64,000 nucleotides of DNA from Mesorhabditis belari. Taxonomy: Eukaryota > Nematoda > Chromadorea > Rhabditida > Rhabditidae. A program made the position numbers and the translations under genes. Shown in pieces: positions 49,852 through 60,935 of this stretch (the first letter of the stretch is position 1; each line of letters starts with the position of its first letter). The notes beneath the pieces are model-generated. The model was given only the letters and a program-made list of their open reading frames with translations. It ran no database searches and was not told where the DNA came from. The stretch lies in contig CAUEEP010000742.1 in the NCBI GenBank assembly GCA_958450365.1, positions 2,958,501-3,022,500 on the forward strand, in the 5' to 3' direction.

Positions 49852-51861
49852 TCACTTTTTCCCGAGATTCACCACATCGGCCAGCGCTTTGTCCATCAAT
49901 TTAAGATCCTCTTGCAACGAAATGGCATCCAACGACGTCACCACGATCGGTTTTCGGAGATTCATCCTGAAAAATCATTGTTCTTGACTGATTAGCTCAA
50001 TTCTGAAAGCTTTATCGTTGATGCTGGAGCGCATGCTACTCAAAAAAATATCTATTAAGTTCACTTTTCATTTCACTTTCTTCAACCATTATTTTTTTTT
50101 GCTAAAAGATACCTTTTAGATCTCTTTTAGACTGTAATCCCTTTTTAAAGATACCGTGATTTTTTTCATTACACTAATCTATTTAAATCTATTTAATTTA
50201 CTCAAAAAAAATGCAAACACCTACTCTGTCCACATTTTGAGCTTTTTCTGACGTGCCACACGTTCCTCCAATTCTGTTTGTTCGGTCTGAAATTGAGGGT
50301 TTTATTTTTTGCATATCCCACGATTTTTCTTACGATTTTATTTTCTTTGATGACTTCCAGATATGCAAAAATTTTCAATTTCGAAAATTTCGAATTTCCT
50401 CACCAGTGTCCGATGAATATAGTGTTTCGAGGCGTTTTTCTGCGCGTGTCCCATCTGCATCGACTCAAGCCGCTCTCGCACCTAGAAATTTGCATTTAAA
50501 AACCAAATATTTATTTTTTTTCCAAATTCAACCACTATTTTGCTTGTATCGTACTGTTGTTCGTCTTGTTTTCCCCAATAGTTCAAGTTATTCAGTCAAC
50601 CACTCGAAAAGCTCGAAAATCCGATATCTAACCTAGGCAACAACTCTTGTGACAGCCAAAAACACAAAAAAAACAAAGTATTCCTAGAAAATTCGGTGAT
50701 TGGGCCGCTAAAATCAGTCGAACTCTATTCTGCGGTCGTTCTTGAGAAGCTGCAAGCACTCACGGGCCAAAAGTCGAGAAAGTGAAATGCTGGAACGCAC
50801 ACTAGATTCCTAGCTAGGTTTCATTTCGATTCTTTTCCACAGATCTGTTATCATTGAACTCACCGAATCTCGGAGACTCTCTACGATTCGAGCTCTTGAC
50901 TCAGCCTCTGTCGGCTCTGCTCGAAGGTTTTTTCTCGCCAATCGCTTCCTCTCCAGCTGGTGAATGCCCAAGCAATATCTTGCCATCATCAGCTAAATAT
51001 ATTCAAGTTAAATATTTTCATTTGATCCGTTTTCTAAAAGGCTTTAACAACAGCTCGAATCAACGTGATTAAATGTTTTTTTTAAAACATAATAGGCGAT
51101 TTAAATTAATGATTGATTGTAAAATAATGATTTAAATTAATGATTGATTGAAAAATGATGATTTAAACAAATGATTAATTGAAAAATAATGATTGATTGT
51201 AAAATAATGATTTAAACAAATGGTAATAGGTGTTTTTTAGAAAACATTATGTTCTGCTGGCATGATCTGTTGTTAAAGCTGTTGTTTTAGCTTTTTCGCT
51301 TTCAAAAGTTTCCCCATACCTCTTTTTTCTGTTGATGTTCTCTATCAAGATCGGCTTTTCTTTCCAAAAACTCTTTCCCATCATGATTGAGTGCCAATGC
51401 ACGACGAATCTCTAACTGAAAATTAAAGTTTAGCTCAATCTGGTCACGCGTTAGCATACATTTTCAATAACAAGGAATTGTTGGAAATGTACGCTCTGAA
51501 CTGTACAATTTGAACTGTACGCTTTGAACTGTACTCTAACTTTGAAAAGCTACCTCTTTATATCTCGCTGCTTGCAGCATCGGCTTCAGCTTCATGAAGT
51601 GTTGCTCAGCTTTGACGAGTTTCCTTAAGTGAAAGTCTCGTCGCTTTTCCAGTTCAGCCAAATCGATTTGCTCGATATCTGAAATCTTAGATTTAGAATT
51701 GCCAAATTTCTTCAAGTACTCCAAGAGTGAAAAGTTTCTATAACTTCTCGGAAAACAATAAAATTTCAAGCAAAATCCAAGCACTCACCCAACTCATCCT
51801 GTTTGTTTTCCTCATTTGATGGACCAGCCACATCTCCCGGCGTTTTCGTATCATTCACCAT
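49852..51861 (-). CDS. BRMS1/Sds3-family corepressor subunit (probable)
   Basis: Seven in-phase exons: 51789-51861, 51554-51678, 51320-51415, 50864-50992, 50404-50481, 50225-50286, 49852-49966; 225 aa. The body is one long, charged coiled coil: LAELEKRRDFHLRKLVKAEQ, then LDREHQQKKE, LERKRLARKNLRAEPTEAES and ELEERVARQKKLK. The end reads LRKPIVVTSLDAISLQEDLKL, which parallels the conserved tail of BRMS1 and Sds3 (KPVVVSG...LQ.LDILEDW). These proteins hold together the Sin3 histone deacetylase complex in the nucleus. The assignment rests on architecture and the tail, so another nuclear coiled-coil protein is possible. No acceptor is seen at the ATG. Confidence 0.6.
51070..51225. repeat. TAATGATTTAAATTAATGAT repeat in BRMS1-like intron
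   Basis: Five or so degenerate 26-28-bp units (AATAATGATT..AATGATTGATTG) in the intron 50993-51319. Confidence 0.75.
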
Positions 51862-52054
51862 TTGTAAATCACAAAAATAGATTTTTTTGAAGCCACACAA
51901 GTTGTCTGGGATTTATTTTAAACCCACTTAACCGGAAACCCCTGAAAAATGGGGTTATTGATGCACAGAAAAGGGGTGTCATTTGGTGTTGATCGTTCAT
52001 TTTCCGAACAATTAGCAAGTTCTAACAATTGTAAGAGCTTGAAGTAAAACCGGT

Positions 52055-52315
52055 TTAGCTTTGGTTTAGATTTGGTTTAGCTTTGGTTTAGATTTGGTTT
52101 AGCTTTGGTTTAGCTTTGGTTTAGCTTTGGTTTAGATTTGGTTTAGCTTTGGTTTGACTTTGGTTTGACTTTGGTTTAGATTTGGTTTAGCTTTGGTTTA
52201 GCTTTGGTTTAGTTTGGTTTAGATTTGGTTTAGCTTTGGTTTAGCTTTGGCTTAGCTCGGGCTGAGCTTTGGCTTAGATTTGGTTTAGCTTTGGTTTAGC
52301 TTTGGTTTAGCTTAG
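52055..52315. repeat. 12-bp minisatellite TTTGGTTTAGCT
   Basis: About twenty-two copies of TTTGGTTTAGCT/TTTGGTTTAGAT, upstream of the BRMS1-like gene. Confidence 0.92.
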
Positions 52316-53850
52316 AAAATGTCTAAGAATTGTGTCTAGGGAAAATCCTGATCATTATATTAAAGCCTGACAGGAATACCTCTGATTTAGATTCAACAAT
52401 TCGAGATTTTCGCATCGAGTACTCGATTTCTTGTTCCAAAAGATGAATGTTACATTTCTCTCGACAGGTGGCCGATTTGTTCTTTTCTTTGAATATATTC
52501 AAGAGGCAGGAACCCCCTTGGATATTCTTGTTCAATCTCTTCTTGTTCTCTTGTTCTCTTCTTGTTCTCCCCCCATCGCTGGTCACTTGCGCAAGATCTC
52601 TTCAATGAATCCCCCATCTTGATCTCCATTTTCCCATTGTACTCCTGTACTTTCCTTATTTCCTTTACTAATCCCTACTGTGACCAATTGATGGCCAAAT
52701 TGACCAAATTTTTGCTTTACTATTTTATTCTGTTGAACGGGATTTCTGTTTAGCTCTTCACGAAGCTATTCATTTTAAAATTGATCCAAGCCTTACTATT
52801 CTCATGTTAAAACGTTTTATTCAAAGCTGTTAAAATCCTCTCCTTGATTATCGGCGTTTTTTTTCCTTTGATCTTCCCTTTTCCCCATTCAACACAACTC
52901 ATAAAGGAGCACTTTTTTTTGTCGATTATTATCCTTTAAACACACCAACGCTCACAGTTAACCCTAAAAATAGATATTTGCAAAAATCTTTACTAAAAAT
53001 TTAGTGGAAATTTGTAAAAACACACAAATTCAAGAACTTTCTAAGTTCAATCCAATTCTTCTTTGAATTTTATTCTTTCAAAATCCATCGTAAACTCATT
53101 CGCCAATAAATTACCCTTCAATTCCATTGTCAAGGCCGATTTCAGAGTCTTCCTTTTGAGATCACAATCTCTAAAGCATTTTGATGCGGTAAAGCCAAGC
53201 CACAAATGCCACAAATGCCTCAAATGGGTCTCTCGCGTAAAGGGAAATAACCTTGAGGCTTTGATTGTTCAAAAGATTGCCTCACTCTTTTGTCAAAGAG
53301 GCTCCAAAACGCAGTTCGACTCTTTCAAACTTTCTTTGAACTTTCTCTGAGCTTTCTTTGAACTTTCTTTGAGCTTTCTTTTGACATCTATGCATAACCA
53401 AATCACACCCCAAACGCCTATCATTTGGGAAAATCTCTCTCCTCCATTCACACCAATCTTTCTCGCATATCGGCTGTCCAATCAAAGACTGATAACCTCT
53501 AAAGATGACCTAATGGATTAGTGTTGAGTGAGGGTAATACACTCAAGATTCTTATCATTTGCTCATCTAATCCATTTTCTAAAAAGTTTTCTAAAGATTT
53601 CAAAGATTTCAAAGATTGAGACAATCTCAAAAATGATCTATTTCACTTCTCATTTGTCACCTTTCTCTTTTCTTTCTTTTCTTGTCACTCTTCTCATTGC
53701 CAATGGTAATCCCCTTTTATTCCAAAAGTGATGTATCTTGGGTGTCAATTTATACATTAATTTGTTCTTGTTTACCAATATCTTTGAAAAAATTGCCTTC
53801 AAAAAAAACTCGTTTAGATTTGTTTCTTGTTGTTGAGGCTAAACAAGTGA
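52316..53850. other. Intergenic region between divergent genes, no gene recognised
   Basis: Separates the minus-strand BRMS1-like gene from the plus-strand F-box gene, so both promoters probably lie here. A GAACTTTCTTTGAGCTTTC repeat is at 53336-53378. Open frames such as 53063-53350 show no family motif. Confidence 0.45.
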
Positions 53851-56800
53851 ATGGAGGTAAATGCTAAATGTTAATACCGTATTTCTTCGAATAGAAGACC
53901 GGGTAAAGAGTATCATCGCGTACTCCTGCGTAGCAGCCCTTTTTAAAATTCCTTTTCTGCATAAAAGCTTTCAATCAAGTGCTATAGAGCTGGAAAATGG
54001 CTCAAAAATGGCTCAAAAATCGGTTAGCTCATGTGGTATTTTTGAGTCATTTTCCAGCCCTATAGCACTTGATTGAAAGCTTTTATGCAGAAAAGAGATT
54101 TTAAAAAGGGTTGCTACGCAGGAGTACGCGATGCTACGCAGTACGCGATGCTACGCAGTACGCAGTACGCGATGATACTCTTTACCCGGTCTTCTATTCG
54201 AAGAAATACGGTATTGTTAATCATCAAATTTAGTTAAACATATTCATTTGTTAAATGTTTATTTCATATTCATTACTTACTTTATTTAAACTTTCCAGTT
54301 CCCAACTTCAACTCTTTCCATTCTCCCTCGCGAGCATTTGGTCCCAATCCTTCGCAATCTCGACTTCGCTTCCGTCCTTAATTTTCGACAAACTTGCACA
54401 AGCTTTCACAATTTTGTGGGAAAAATCGAGAAAAATTTGCAAAAGAGAAAAATCACAAGTCTCAAGATCACTTTTGTAAGTTTGTTTTTAAGAAGGATTT
54501 GAGTATTATTCTATTAGGTTGATGCATAAGTGTTTTTGTTCCTTTTCGTCTGCCGTTTCAAGCCAACAAATGCACGAATTAAACTACGGTTGATTTCATT
54601 AGAAAAAGCAATTATTTTTCTGCAAAATAACATTAAAACGGGTTTAAAAATATTTAATGCCTGGATTTTCTTGAGGGTATGAAGTCGGGTAGTCAAAAAG
54701 GGCTAACTCGATGATGCGGTTTAGGCACCTTAGCTAAAGAAATGCCTGGATTTTCTTGAGAGTATGAAGTCGGGTAGTCAAAAAGGGCTAACTCGATGAT
54801 GCGGTTTAGATACCTTAGCTAAAGAAATGCCTGGATTTTCTTGAGAGTATGAAGTCGGGTAGTCAAAAAGGGCTAACTCGATGATGCGGTTTAGACACCT
54901 TAGCTAAAGAAATGCCTGGATTTTCCTGAGAGTATGAAGTCGGGTAGTCAAAAAGGGCTAACTCGATGATGCGGTTTAGACACCTTAGCTAAAGAAATGC
55001 CTGGATTTTCCTGAGAGTATGAAGTCGGGTAGTCAAAAAGGGCTAACTCGATGATGCGGTTTAGACACCTTAGCTAAAGAAAACCAATCTTCGTGTCAAT
55101 AGATAGAGAAAAAAAACCGTTTGATATTTCGCCAAAATTTCAGAGAAATTCATTCAGCCAATTTTTCCGTAGAGTTTTTTATAGATTTTTGACGAAAAAG
55201 GCGTTTTTCACTCTCGAATTTGCTTGAAAGTGAACCGAAATTCATTTAAAAAGATGCAAATTGAACAAAAAAAACACTTTTTTTTATAGAGCAAACTATA
55301 GATTAATTCGTGAATTTGTTACTTTTTAACAGAAGTACGAAAAAAACGAAAAGACTTATGCATCAAACTATTAGAATTTAGAATATGATCAAGCAACAAA
55401 TCGAGATCATTTTTCGACATCCAGATGAATGGCACAAAATTTTGAAGAGATTTTTCGCGAATCGAAAACGAAATTTACGCAAAGAGACAATAGAGGTCAA
55501 TCGATTTTTTTAAAAAATCTTTACAATTACCCTAAATACTGTAATAGTACCCCAAGCTCCCCTCGTACAGTCGCGTAGTCGCAAAAGTTTTGTTTAGTAT
55601 TTCATTTCAAAGCATTTTTTTTTCAAAGCACCCGTACTTTCAAAAAATGCGTCTTTGGTATCAAAAAATAGCTGAAATTCAGGGCTATTTGGAAAAGAAA
55701 GGAAATACTAAACAAAACGACTTTGCGACTACGCGACTGTACGAGGGGAGCGTGGCGTACTATTACAGTATTTACGGTAGGTATTTATCGGAATTGGGTA
55801 CTGCAATTGTTGTGGCAATTATCGTGCACCCTGTAGAGTTTATCCATGAGAAGAGCTACCATAAATACTGTAATAGTACGGCACTCTCATAATGACGGTG
55901 CGGAGCGGTGCGGAGCGTTGCGTAGTCTAGCTTTGAACGAGGTTTTTCTCGACACTGGTTTAAGCTACAATATTCGCTTAGGTATCAAAAAATAGCCCTG
56001 AATTTCAGCTATTTTTTGATACCTAAGCGAACATTGTAGCATAAACCAATGTCGAGAAAAGCCTCGTTCAAAGCTAGACTACGCAACACTCCGCATCGTC
56101 ATTATGGGAGTGCCGTACTATTACAGTATTTACGGTAGATAAATAAAGAGACAAAATAACTGCAAAATAAAGCACAACAAAGATTTGTAAAGTCGAAGTT
56201 TTAGCTTCAGAATTCCCAACCGTCGACGAGTGGCTTCAAAGAGGAGAACGTTAACGATTATTCATCGATTACCCCAAGAATTGGAGAATTTTTGCGGAAA
56301 ATTCTGCACAAATGTGATCTTGGGACATTGATGCTTGAAGAGGTAAGGGAAATTCGATCGGAAAGCTTTCTCGAGTTCACATGGGCACTACAAACGCTTC
56401 TAACTTGTTTCAAATCTACTGGATTGACATGATTTCTAGCTCAAAAAAATAGAGAATCTCAAGGGCTTTCAAATGGAGCAAAGCACACTCAAAAAAAGCT
56501 CAATTCTATAGAAAGTTACAGTGGTTTGTAGCCTTGACTTGAAACAGATCGTACTCGTGCGTAGTCGAAGCACTACAAACCACTGTAACTTTCTTTAGGA
56601 TTGTTATTTTTCGGTGTACTGTTCATTTGTTCGCTGTTCATTTGAAAGCCCTTGTGATTCTCTATTTTTTGAGCTAGAAATCATGTCAATCCAGTAGATT
56701 TGAAACAAGTTAGAAGCGTTTGTAGTGCCCATGTCAACTCGAAAGCATGATGCAGCTCTTTAAAAGCAAAAAAACCATTATATGATTTATCCGTTTTAGA

Positions 56801-58705
56801 TTCAGTTAAACGATTCATTACTGGAAAACATCGAAAATGTCTTGAAAGAGGAAAAAGTGACGATAACACATTTGAAGCTACAATTTTGTTGTCTCAAACG
56901 AGTCTCCGCGCATCGATGGAAACGATTTTTTAGGTAATTGGTTCCTTATCTCTCTAAATTTGGTTCCCTATCTCTCTAAATTTGGTTCCTTATCTCTAAA
57001 TTTGGTTCCTTATCTCTAAATTTGGTTCCTTATCTCTAAATTTGGTTCCTTATCTCTCTAAATTTGGTTCCTTATCTCTCTAAATTTGGTTCCTTATCTC
57101 TAAATTTGGTTCCTTATCTCTAAATTTGGTTCCTTATCTCTAAATTTGGTTCCTTATCTCTAAATTTGGTTCCTTATCTCTTAAATTGGGTTCCTTATCT
57201 CTAAATTTGGTTCCTTATCTCTAAATTTGGTTCCTTATCTCTAAATTTGGTTCCTTATCTCTAAATTTGGTTCCTTATCTCTAAATTTGGTTCCTTATCT
57301 CTAAATTTGGTTCCTTATCTCTAAATTTGGTTCCTTATCTCTAAATTTGGTTCCTTATCTCTAAATTTGGTTCCTTATCTCTCTAAATTTGGTTCCTTAT
57401 CTCTAAATTTGGTTCCTTATCTCTAAATTTGGTTCCTTATCTCTAAATTTGGTTCCTTATCTCTAAATTTGGTTCCTTATCTCTAAATTTGGTTCCTTAT
57501 CTCTAAATTTGGTTCCTTATCTCTAAATTTGGTTCCTTATCTCTCTAAATTTGGTTCCTTATCTCTAAATTTGGTTCCTTATCTCTAAATTTGGTTCCTT
57601 ATCTCTAAATTTGGTTCCTTATCTCTAAATTTGGTTCCTTATCTCTAAATTTGGTTCCTTATCTCTAAATTTGGTTCCTTATCTCTAAATTTGGTTCCTT
57701 ATCTCTAAATTTGGTTCCTTATCTCTAAATTTGGTTCCTTATCTCTAAATTTGGTTCCTTATCTCTAAATTTGGTTCCTTATCTCTCTAAATTGGGATCC
57801 TTATCTCTAAATTGGGTTCCTTATCTCTAAATTTGGTTCCTTATCTCTCTAAATTTGGTTCCTTATCTCTAAATTTGGTTCCTTATCTCTAAATTTGGTT
57901 CCTTATCTCTAAATTTGGTTCCTTATCTCTAAATTTGGTTCCTTATCTCTAAATTTGGTTCCTTATCTCTAAATTTGGTTCCTTATCTCTAAATTTGGTT
58001 CCTTATCTCTCTAAATTTGGTTCCTTATCTCTAAATTTGGTTCCTTATCTCTTTAAATTGGGATCCTTATCTCCAAACGATTTTTTTCAAACGATTTTTT
58101 AGGTAAGATTGAGTGTAAAGATTAAAATACAAAAATTGTTTTTCAGCTCAATAAACCCGATTGAAGTTTCATTATCTCATTTGCGCAATGTTAAGCCACA
58201 ACATTTTGATTTCGTTTTCTGGGAGAAATGTGGGAAGTGTGTTTTCTTTGATCTCAGCAATGTTACTATGATTGGATGCAATGATGAGATGTAAGTTGAG
58301 AAAAAGAAAAAAAAGATAGTGGACTCGTGACTGTACGATTTTTGTGCACTAGACACTTTTTAGCCATTCTCGAATCTCTCATTTTCTGGAGACAACTCGA
58401 GCCAAATGGTTGTGCTTGGATTTTCCACAAAGTGATCTCACGAACTCGAGCTTTTTAAATATTTTATTGGTTTGTACAAATATCGTGCTTGATTTGAATT
58501 AGCTTTTAAATGAAAAGTTAAAGATTTCTTTTAGAATCGAAGTGATCTCAAGAATATTGTGAAAAATTGGCGTTTAACTCTTGTCGAAACTGTGGATTTC
58601 ACAAAAATTGAGACTGAATTGAGGAAATTGAGGAAATTTGAAGAAATTTGGACTTTTAAACGATTCCCAGACAATCGAAATCTATTGGAAATGAAAAAGA
58701 AATAA
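53851..58705 (+). CDS. Nematode F-box protein, eight exons
   Basis: Exons 53851-53856 (Met-Glu only), 54299-54475, 55382-55495, 56211-56342, 56800-56933, 58147-58290, 58364-58469, 58535-58705; 984 nt, 327 aa, phase unbroken. Exon 2 holds a clear F-box (LPREHLVPILRNLDFASVL, then NFRQTCTSFHNF), which binds SKP1 in SCF ubiquitin ligases. The rest (THLKLQFCCLKRV, KWLCLDFPQSDLTNSSFLN and the end FKRFPDNRNLLEMKKK) resembles the fast-evolving substrate-binding half (FTH/FBA-like) of nematode F-box proteins. The two-codon first exon is inferred from phase alone; the rest is well supported. Introns 1-5 are each filled by a different repeat (described separately), while the last two are short. AATAAA overlaps the stop and may be the polyadenylation signal. 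Confidence 0.78.
53876..54213. mobile_element. Palindromic element in F-box intron 1
   Basis: Inverted arms of about 160 bp starting TACCGTATTTCTTCGAATAG and meeting near 54030; right arm contains a short GATGCTACGCAGTACGC tandem repeat. Flanked by GTTAA on both sides, possibly a target duplication. Confidence 0.8.
54523..55373. mobile_element. mariner-ended non-autonomous element in F-box intron 2
   Basis: Left end TTAGGTTGATGCATAAGTGT, right end the complement of ATAGTTTGATGCATAAGTCT; this resembles the TTAGGTTGGTGCA ends of Hsmar1-type mariners. The interior has no transposase but holds five tandem 85-bp units and a segment shared with 27480-27645. Confidence 0.7.
54657..55081. repeat. 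Five tandem 85-bp repeats
   Basis: Units start at 54657, 54742, 54827, 54912 and 54997 (ATGCCTGGATTTTC...), differing at only a few positions. They lie inside the mariner-ended element. Confidence 0.97.
55530..55787. mobile_element. Fold-back element, AATACTGTAATAGTAC family, copy 1 (F-box intron 3)
   Basis: Palindrome with ends CTAAATACTGTAATAGTAC and GTACTATTACAGTATTTACGG and inner arms CGTACAGTCGCGTAGTCGCA. A direct neighbour of copy 2. Confidence 0.85.
55861..56137. mobile_element. Fold-back element, AATACTGTAATAGTAC family, copy 2 (F-box intron 3)
   Basis: Palindrome ATAAATACTGTAATAGTACG to CGTACTATTACAGTATTTACGG, arms of about 130 bp with the centre near 55998 (TCAAAAAATAGCCCTGAA). 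Related to copy 1 and to 60084-60351. Confidence 0.85.
56381..56735. mobile_element. Palindromic element in F-box intron 4
   Basis: Arms CATGGGCACTACAAACGCTT (left) and its complement (right), pairing over more than 110 bp (AACTTGTTTCAAATCTACTG...), with an inner pair around AAGTTACAGTGGTTTGTAG. Non-coding; unlike the fold-back families of introns 1 and 3. Confidence 0.8.
56934..58078. repeat. 20-bp satellite array in F-box intron 5
   Basis: About fifty-five copies of TCTCTAAATTTGGTTCCTTA, mostly identical, with occasional 22-bp units carrying an extra CT. The exon 5 end and donor (AAACGATTTTTTAGGTAA) appear both before the array (56920-56937) and after it (58088-58105), so the array lies between two copies of the same splice site. 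Confidence 0.97.
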
Positions 58706-59092
58706 AATTTACGCAAAAATTGACTCAAAAATTGACGCCAAAAATTTTCAACAACGACACACAACAAATCCTGTAAGATGTACTTTGTCGCTTTGTAAGC
58801 GCACTCTTTCTGGTGTACCGAATAAACCAAAAGTACATGCATGATGTACTTTGTCGCTTTGGAAGCGCACTCTTTCTAGTGTACCGATTCCTTGATTTTC
58901 TTTCCAATCCAATACACCAGAAGAGATGTGTTTCCGAATTTTCCGAAAGTACAAAGTACATCACAAAGCTTTCGATGGAAAAATCACTTTTTTTTTTTTT
59001 CCCCATTTCTGCAAGTGACATCTCCCTCTTCTTCTCTCAAAATTTCTTCCGAACAAACACAAATTGAATCTCATTTTCTATGTAAAGCAGCA

Positions 59093-60040
59093 ATGCAAAC
59101 GAATTCAAAGATTGGTTTAATTGCTGCGATTTTTCTCACAACATTTTTCTATTTCTTAATTTCACTCAACTTTTTCGACGCGTCAAAGGAAAGACTGGTG
59201 AGTGTGGTTCAAAAAAAAAAAACTAAAAAAAAACGGGGGGTGGGACAAATGCGACCTTTTTTTTTGCGCACCTGGACATTCGCGCACCTTTTTTTTGCTG
59301 GAAAAGGCCTTAGGAAAGGTCGTAGAGCTTCAAAAGTGTTTTCATAGAAGGGAATCGTATGCGTTGATTCCGAATTTTGACAAATCAGACCTCGCTGACA
59401 CGTCAAATTTGGGCTAAAAGGCAAAAACTACGCAACTTAACGCTTTTCCGCAGTTTTTGCCTTTTAGCCCAAATTTGACGTGTCAGCGAGGTCTGATTTG
59501 TCGAAATTCGGAATCTACGCATACGATTCCCTTCTATGAAAACATTTTTGAAATAAGGCCTTTTTCAGCAAAAAAAGGTGCGCAAATGTCCAGGTGCGCA
59601 AAAAAAAGGTCGCATTTGTCCCACCCCCAAAAAAAAACATTGGTTTAACTTTGAAAATCGACTTTGTGCTCTAAAAATTTGCAAACATACCCTTCCTGGT
59701 GCACTGCAATGAATCTTTTTTCTTATAGAAACCATTGCCCTACACAAATGATGATTTGATCTTCGTTCGACAGGGTTTTGGCGAGAAAACCCGGCAAGGT
59801 TTCCTGAAAATTTTGCGCCTCTTCGATCAGGGATTGCTGCGAAGTGATGAGGCGAGGTTTGTATCAAAAAAAGAAATCCGAATCTTCGCTGTACTTATGC
59901 AAAAAAAAAAATCTAATGAAAAGGAAATCTACGAAATTTTACTTTACAAAATCTCTAATTTAGCCCACAACGCTCGCCGCGTGCCAAGAAGTGATGATTT
60001 TTTGTTCTTTACTTTCACTTGTACATCAATAAATCAATAA
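59093..60040 (+). CDS. Short signal-anchored protein, unrecognised
   Basis: Two exons, 59093-59197 and 59729-60040, phase 0, giving 138 aa. Residues 7-28 (IGLIAAIFLTTFFYFLISL) form a strong hydrophobic segment after a short polar N-terminus, so the product is either secreted or a type II membrane protein. The remainder (KPLPYTNDDLIFVRQGFGEK... and SNEKEIYEILLYKISNLAHN) matches no family I know. An AAG-rich stretch follows position 80. The 3' part of the reading frame is low in complexity and the true 3' end could instead use a donor at 59857 (AG|GTTTGT). The intron contains a fold-back element. A partial copy of exon 2 lies at 60562-60650. Confidence 0.5.
59235..59628. mobile_element. Fold-back element, GGGACAAATGCGACC family, copy 2
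   Basis: Palindrome from GGGGGTGGGACAAATGCGAC to GTCGCATTTGTCCCACCCCC with centre near 59432. Same outer arms as 48984-49482 but a different inner part. It lies in the intron of the 59093-60040 gene. Confidence 0.85.
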
Positions 60041-60083
60041 ATTCTTGGTTAATGCCAAAAGCACAAAGTCTACTAAAGAAATT

Positions 60084-60351
60084 ACGCTAAGTACTGTAAT
60101 AGTACCCCACCCCCTCGTACAGTCTCGTAGTCGCAAAAGTTTTGTTTAGTATTTCATTTTTTTCAAAGCGCCCGTACTTTCAAAACATGCGTCTTTGTTA
60201 TCAAAAAATAGCCCTGAATTTCAGCTATTTTTTGATACCTAAACGCGCATTGTAGCATAAACCAGTGTCGAGAAAAACTCGTTCAAAGCTAGACTGAGCA
60301 ACACTCCGCACCGTCATTATGGGGCTGGGGTACTATTAAAGTATTTACGGT
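60084..60351. mobile_element. Fold-back element, AATACTGTAATAGTAC family, copy 3
   Basis: Left half resembles copy 1 (GTCGCAAAAGTTTTGTTTAG), right half copy 2 (GCATAAACCAGTGTCGAGAA), so it looks like a recombinant or deletion product of the two. Downstream of the signal-anchored gene. Confidence 0.75.
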
Positions 60352-60360
60352 AACAAACAA

Positions 60361-60720
60361 CAAAACAAACACTTAGCAAATTTAATGCTAAATAGAAAAC
60401 ACAAATAAGCTGATCCCTGGTGCTTGTCATTCTTTTATATTTTCTATCATAATCTATTCCTATTCCATCCGAAATTTAAACAATAAATCCGATTTATTTA
60501 GCATTTAGCAAAATTAATGTTAAATCGAAAACACAAATAAGCTGATCCCTAGCGCTTGTCATTCAGGGATTGCTGCGGAGTGATGAGGCGAGGTTTGTAG
60601 CAAAAAAAAAAAAATCCGAATCTCCGCTGTACTTATGGAAAAAGAATTTTCTTTTATATTTTCTATCATAATCTATTCCTATTCCATCCGAAATTTAAAC
60701 AATAAATCCGATTTATTAGT
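60361..60720. repeat. Tandem duplication with a stray exon fragment
   Basis: Block 60376-60501 (AAATTTAATGCTAAAT ... AATAAATCCGATTTATT) is repeated at 60506-60720. The second copy is interrupted at about 60562-60650 by sequence from exon 2 of the 59093 gene (GGGATTGCTGCGGAGTGATG...). Confidence 0.75.
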
Positions 60721-60921
60721 TTTCAAAACAATTTTTTGAGTCTTTCGCATTATTTTTTTCCCTTAAAACCATCAACTCCATCACTTTACTTTAAACATCC
60801 CAACTATGCGACCATTTTGCCGCTTTACGCAACCATTTTTCCGTTAGAATTCGCAGAACTTTAGATTTATTTTTGTTAAGCATTGTAACTCTGTTCTTTT
60901 TCATTTTAAATTTAATATATG

Positions 60922-60935
60922 TCTTTTTTAGCAAA
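60922..60935 (+). promoter_or_regulatory. Probable trans-splice acceptor of NOC3L
   Basis: TCTTTTTTAG followed by CAAA and ATG, with no exon before it. Confidence 0.6.

Noticed and set aside
53682..53867. Upstream frame ending near GTGAATGGAG|GTAAAT as first exon of the F-box gene
   Set aside because: Its frame leaves phase 1 at the donor and does not join the F-box exon in frame; the ATG GAG reading of the same donor does.
56940..58078. CRISPR-like regular repeats
   Set aside because: Units are contiguous with no spacers and the genome is eukaryotic; this is a satellite.
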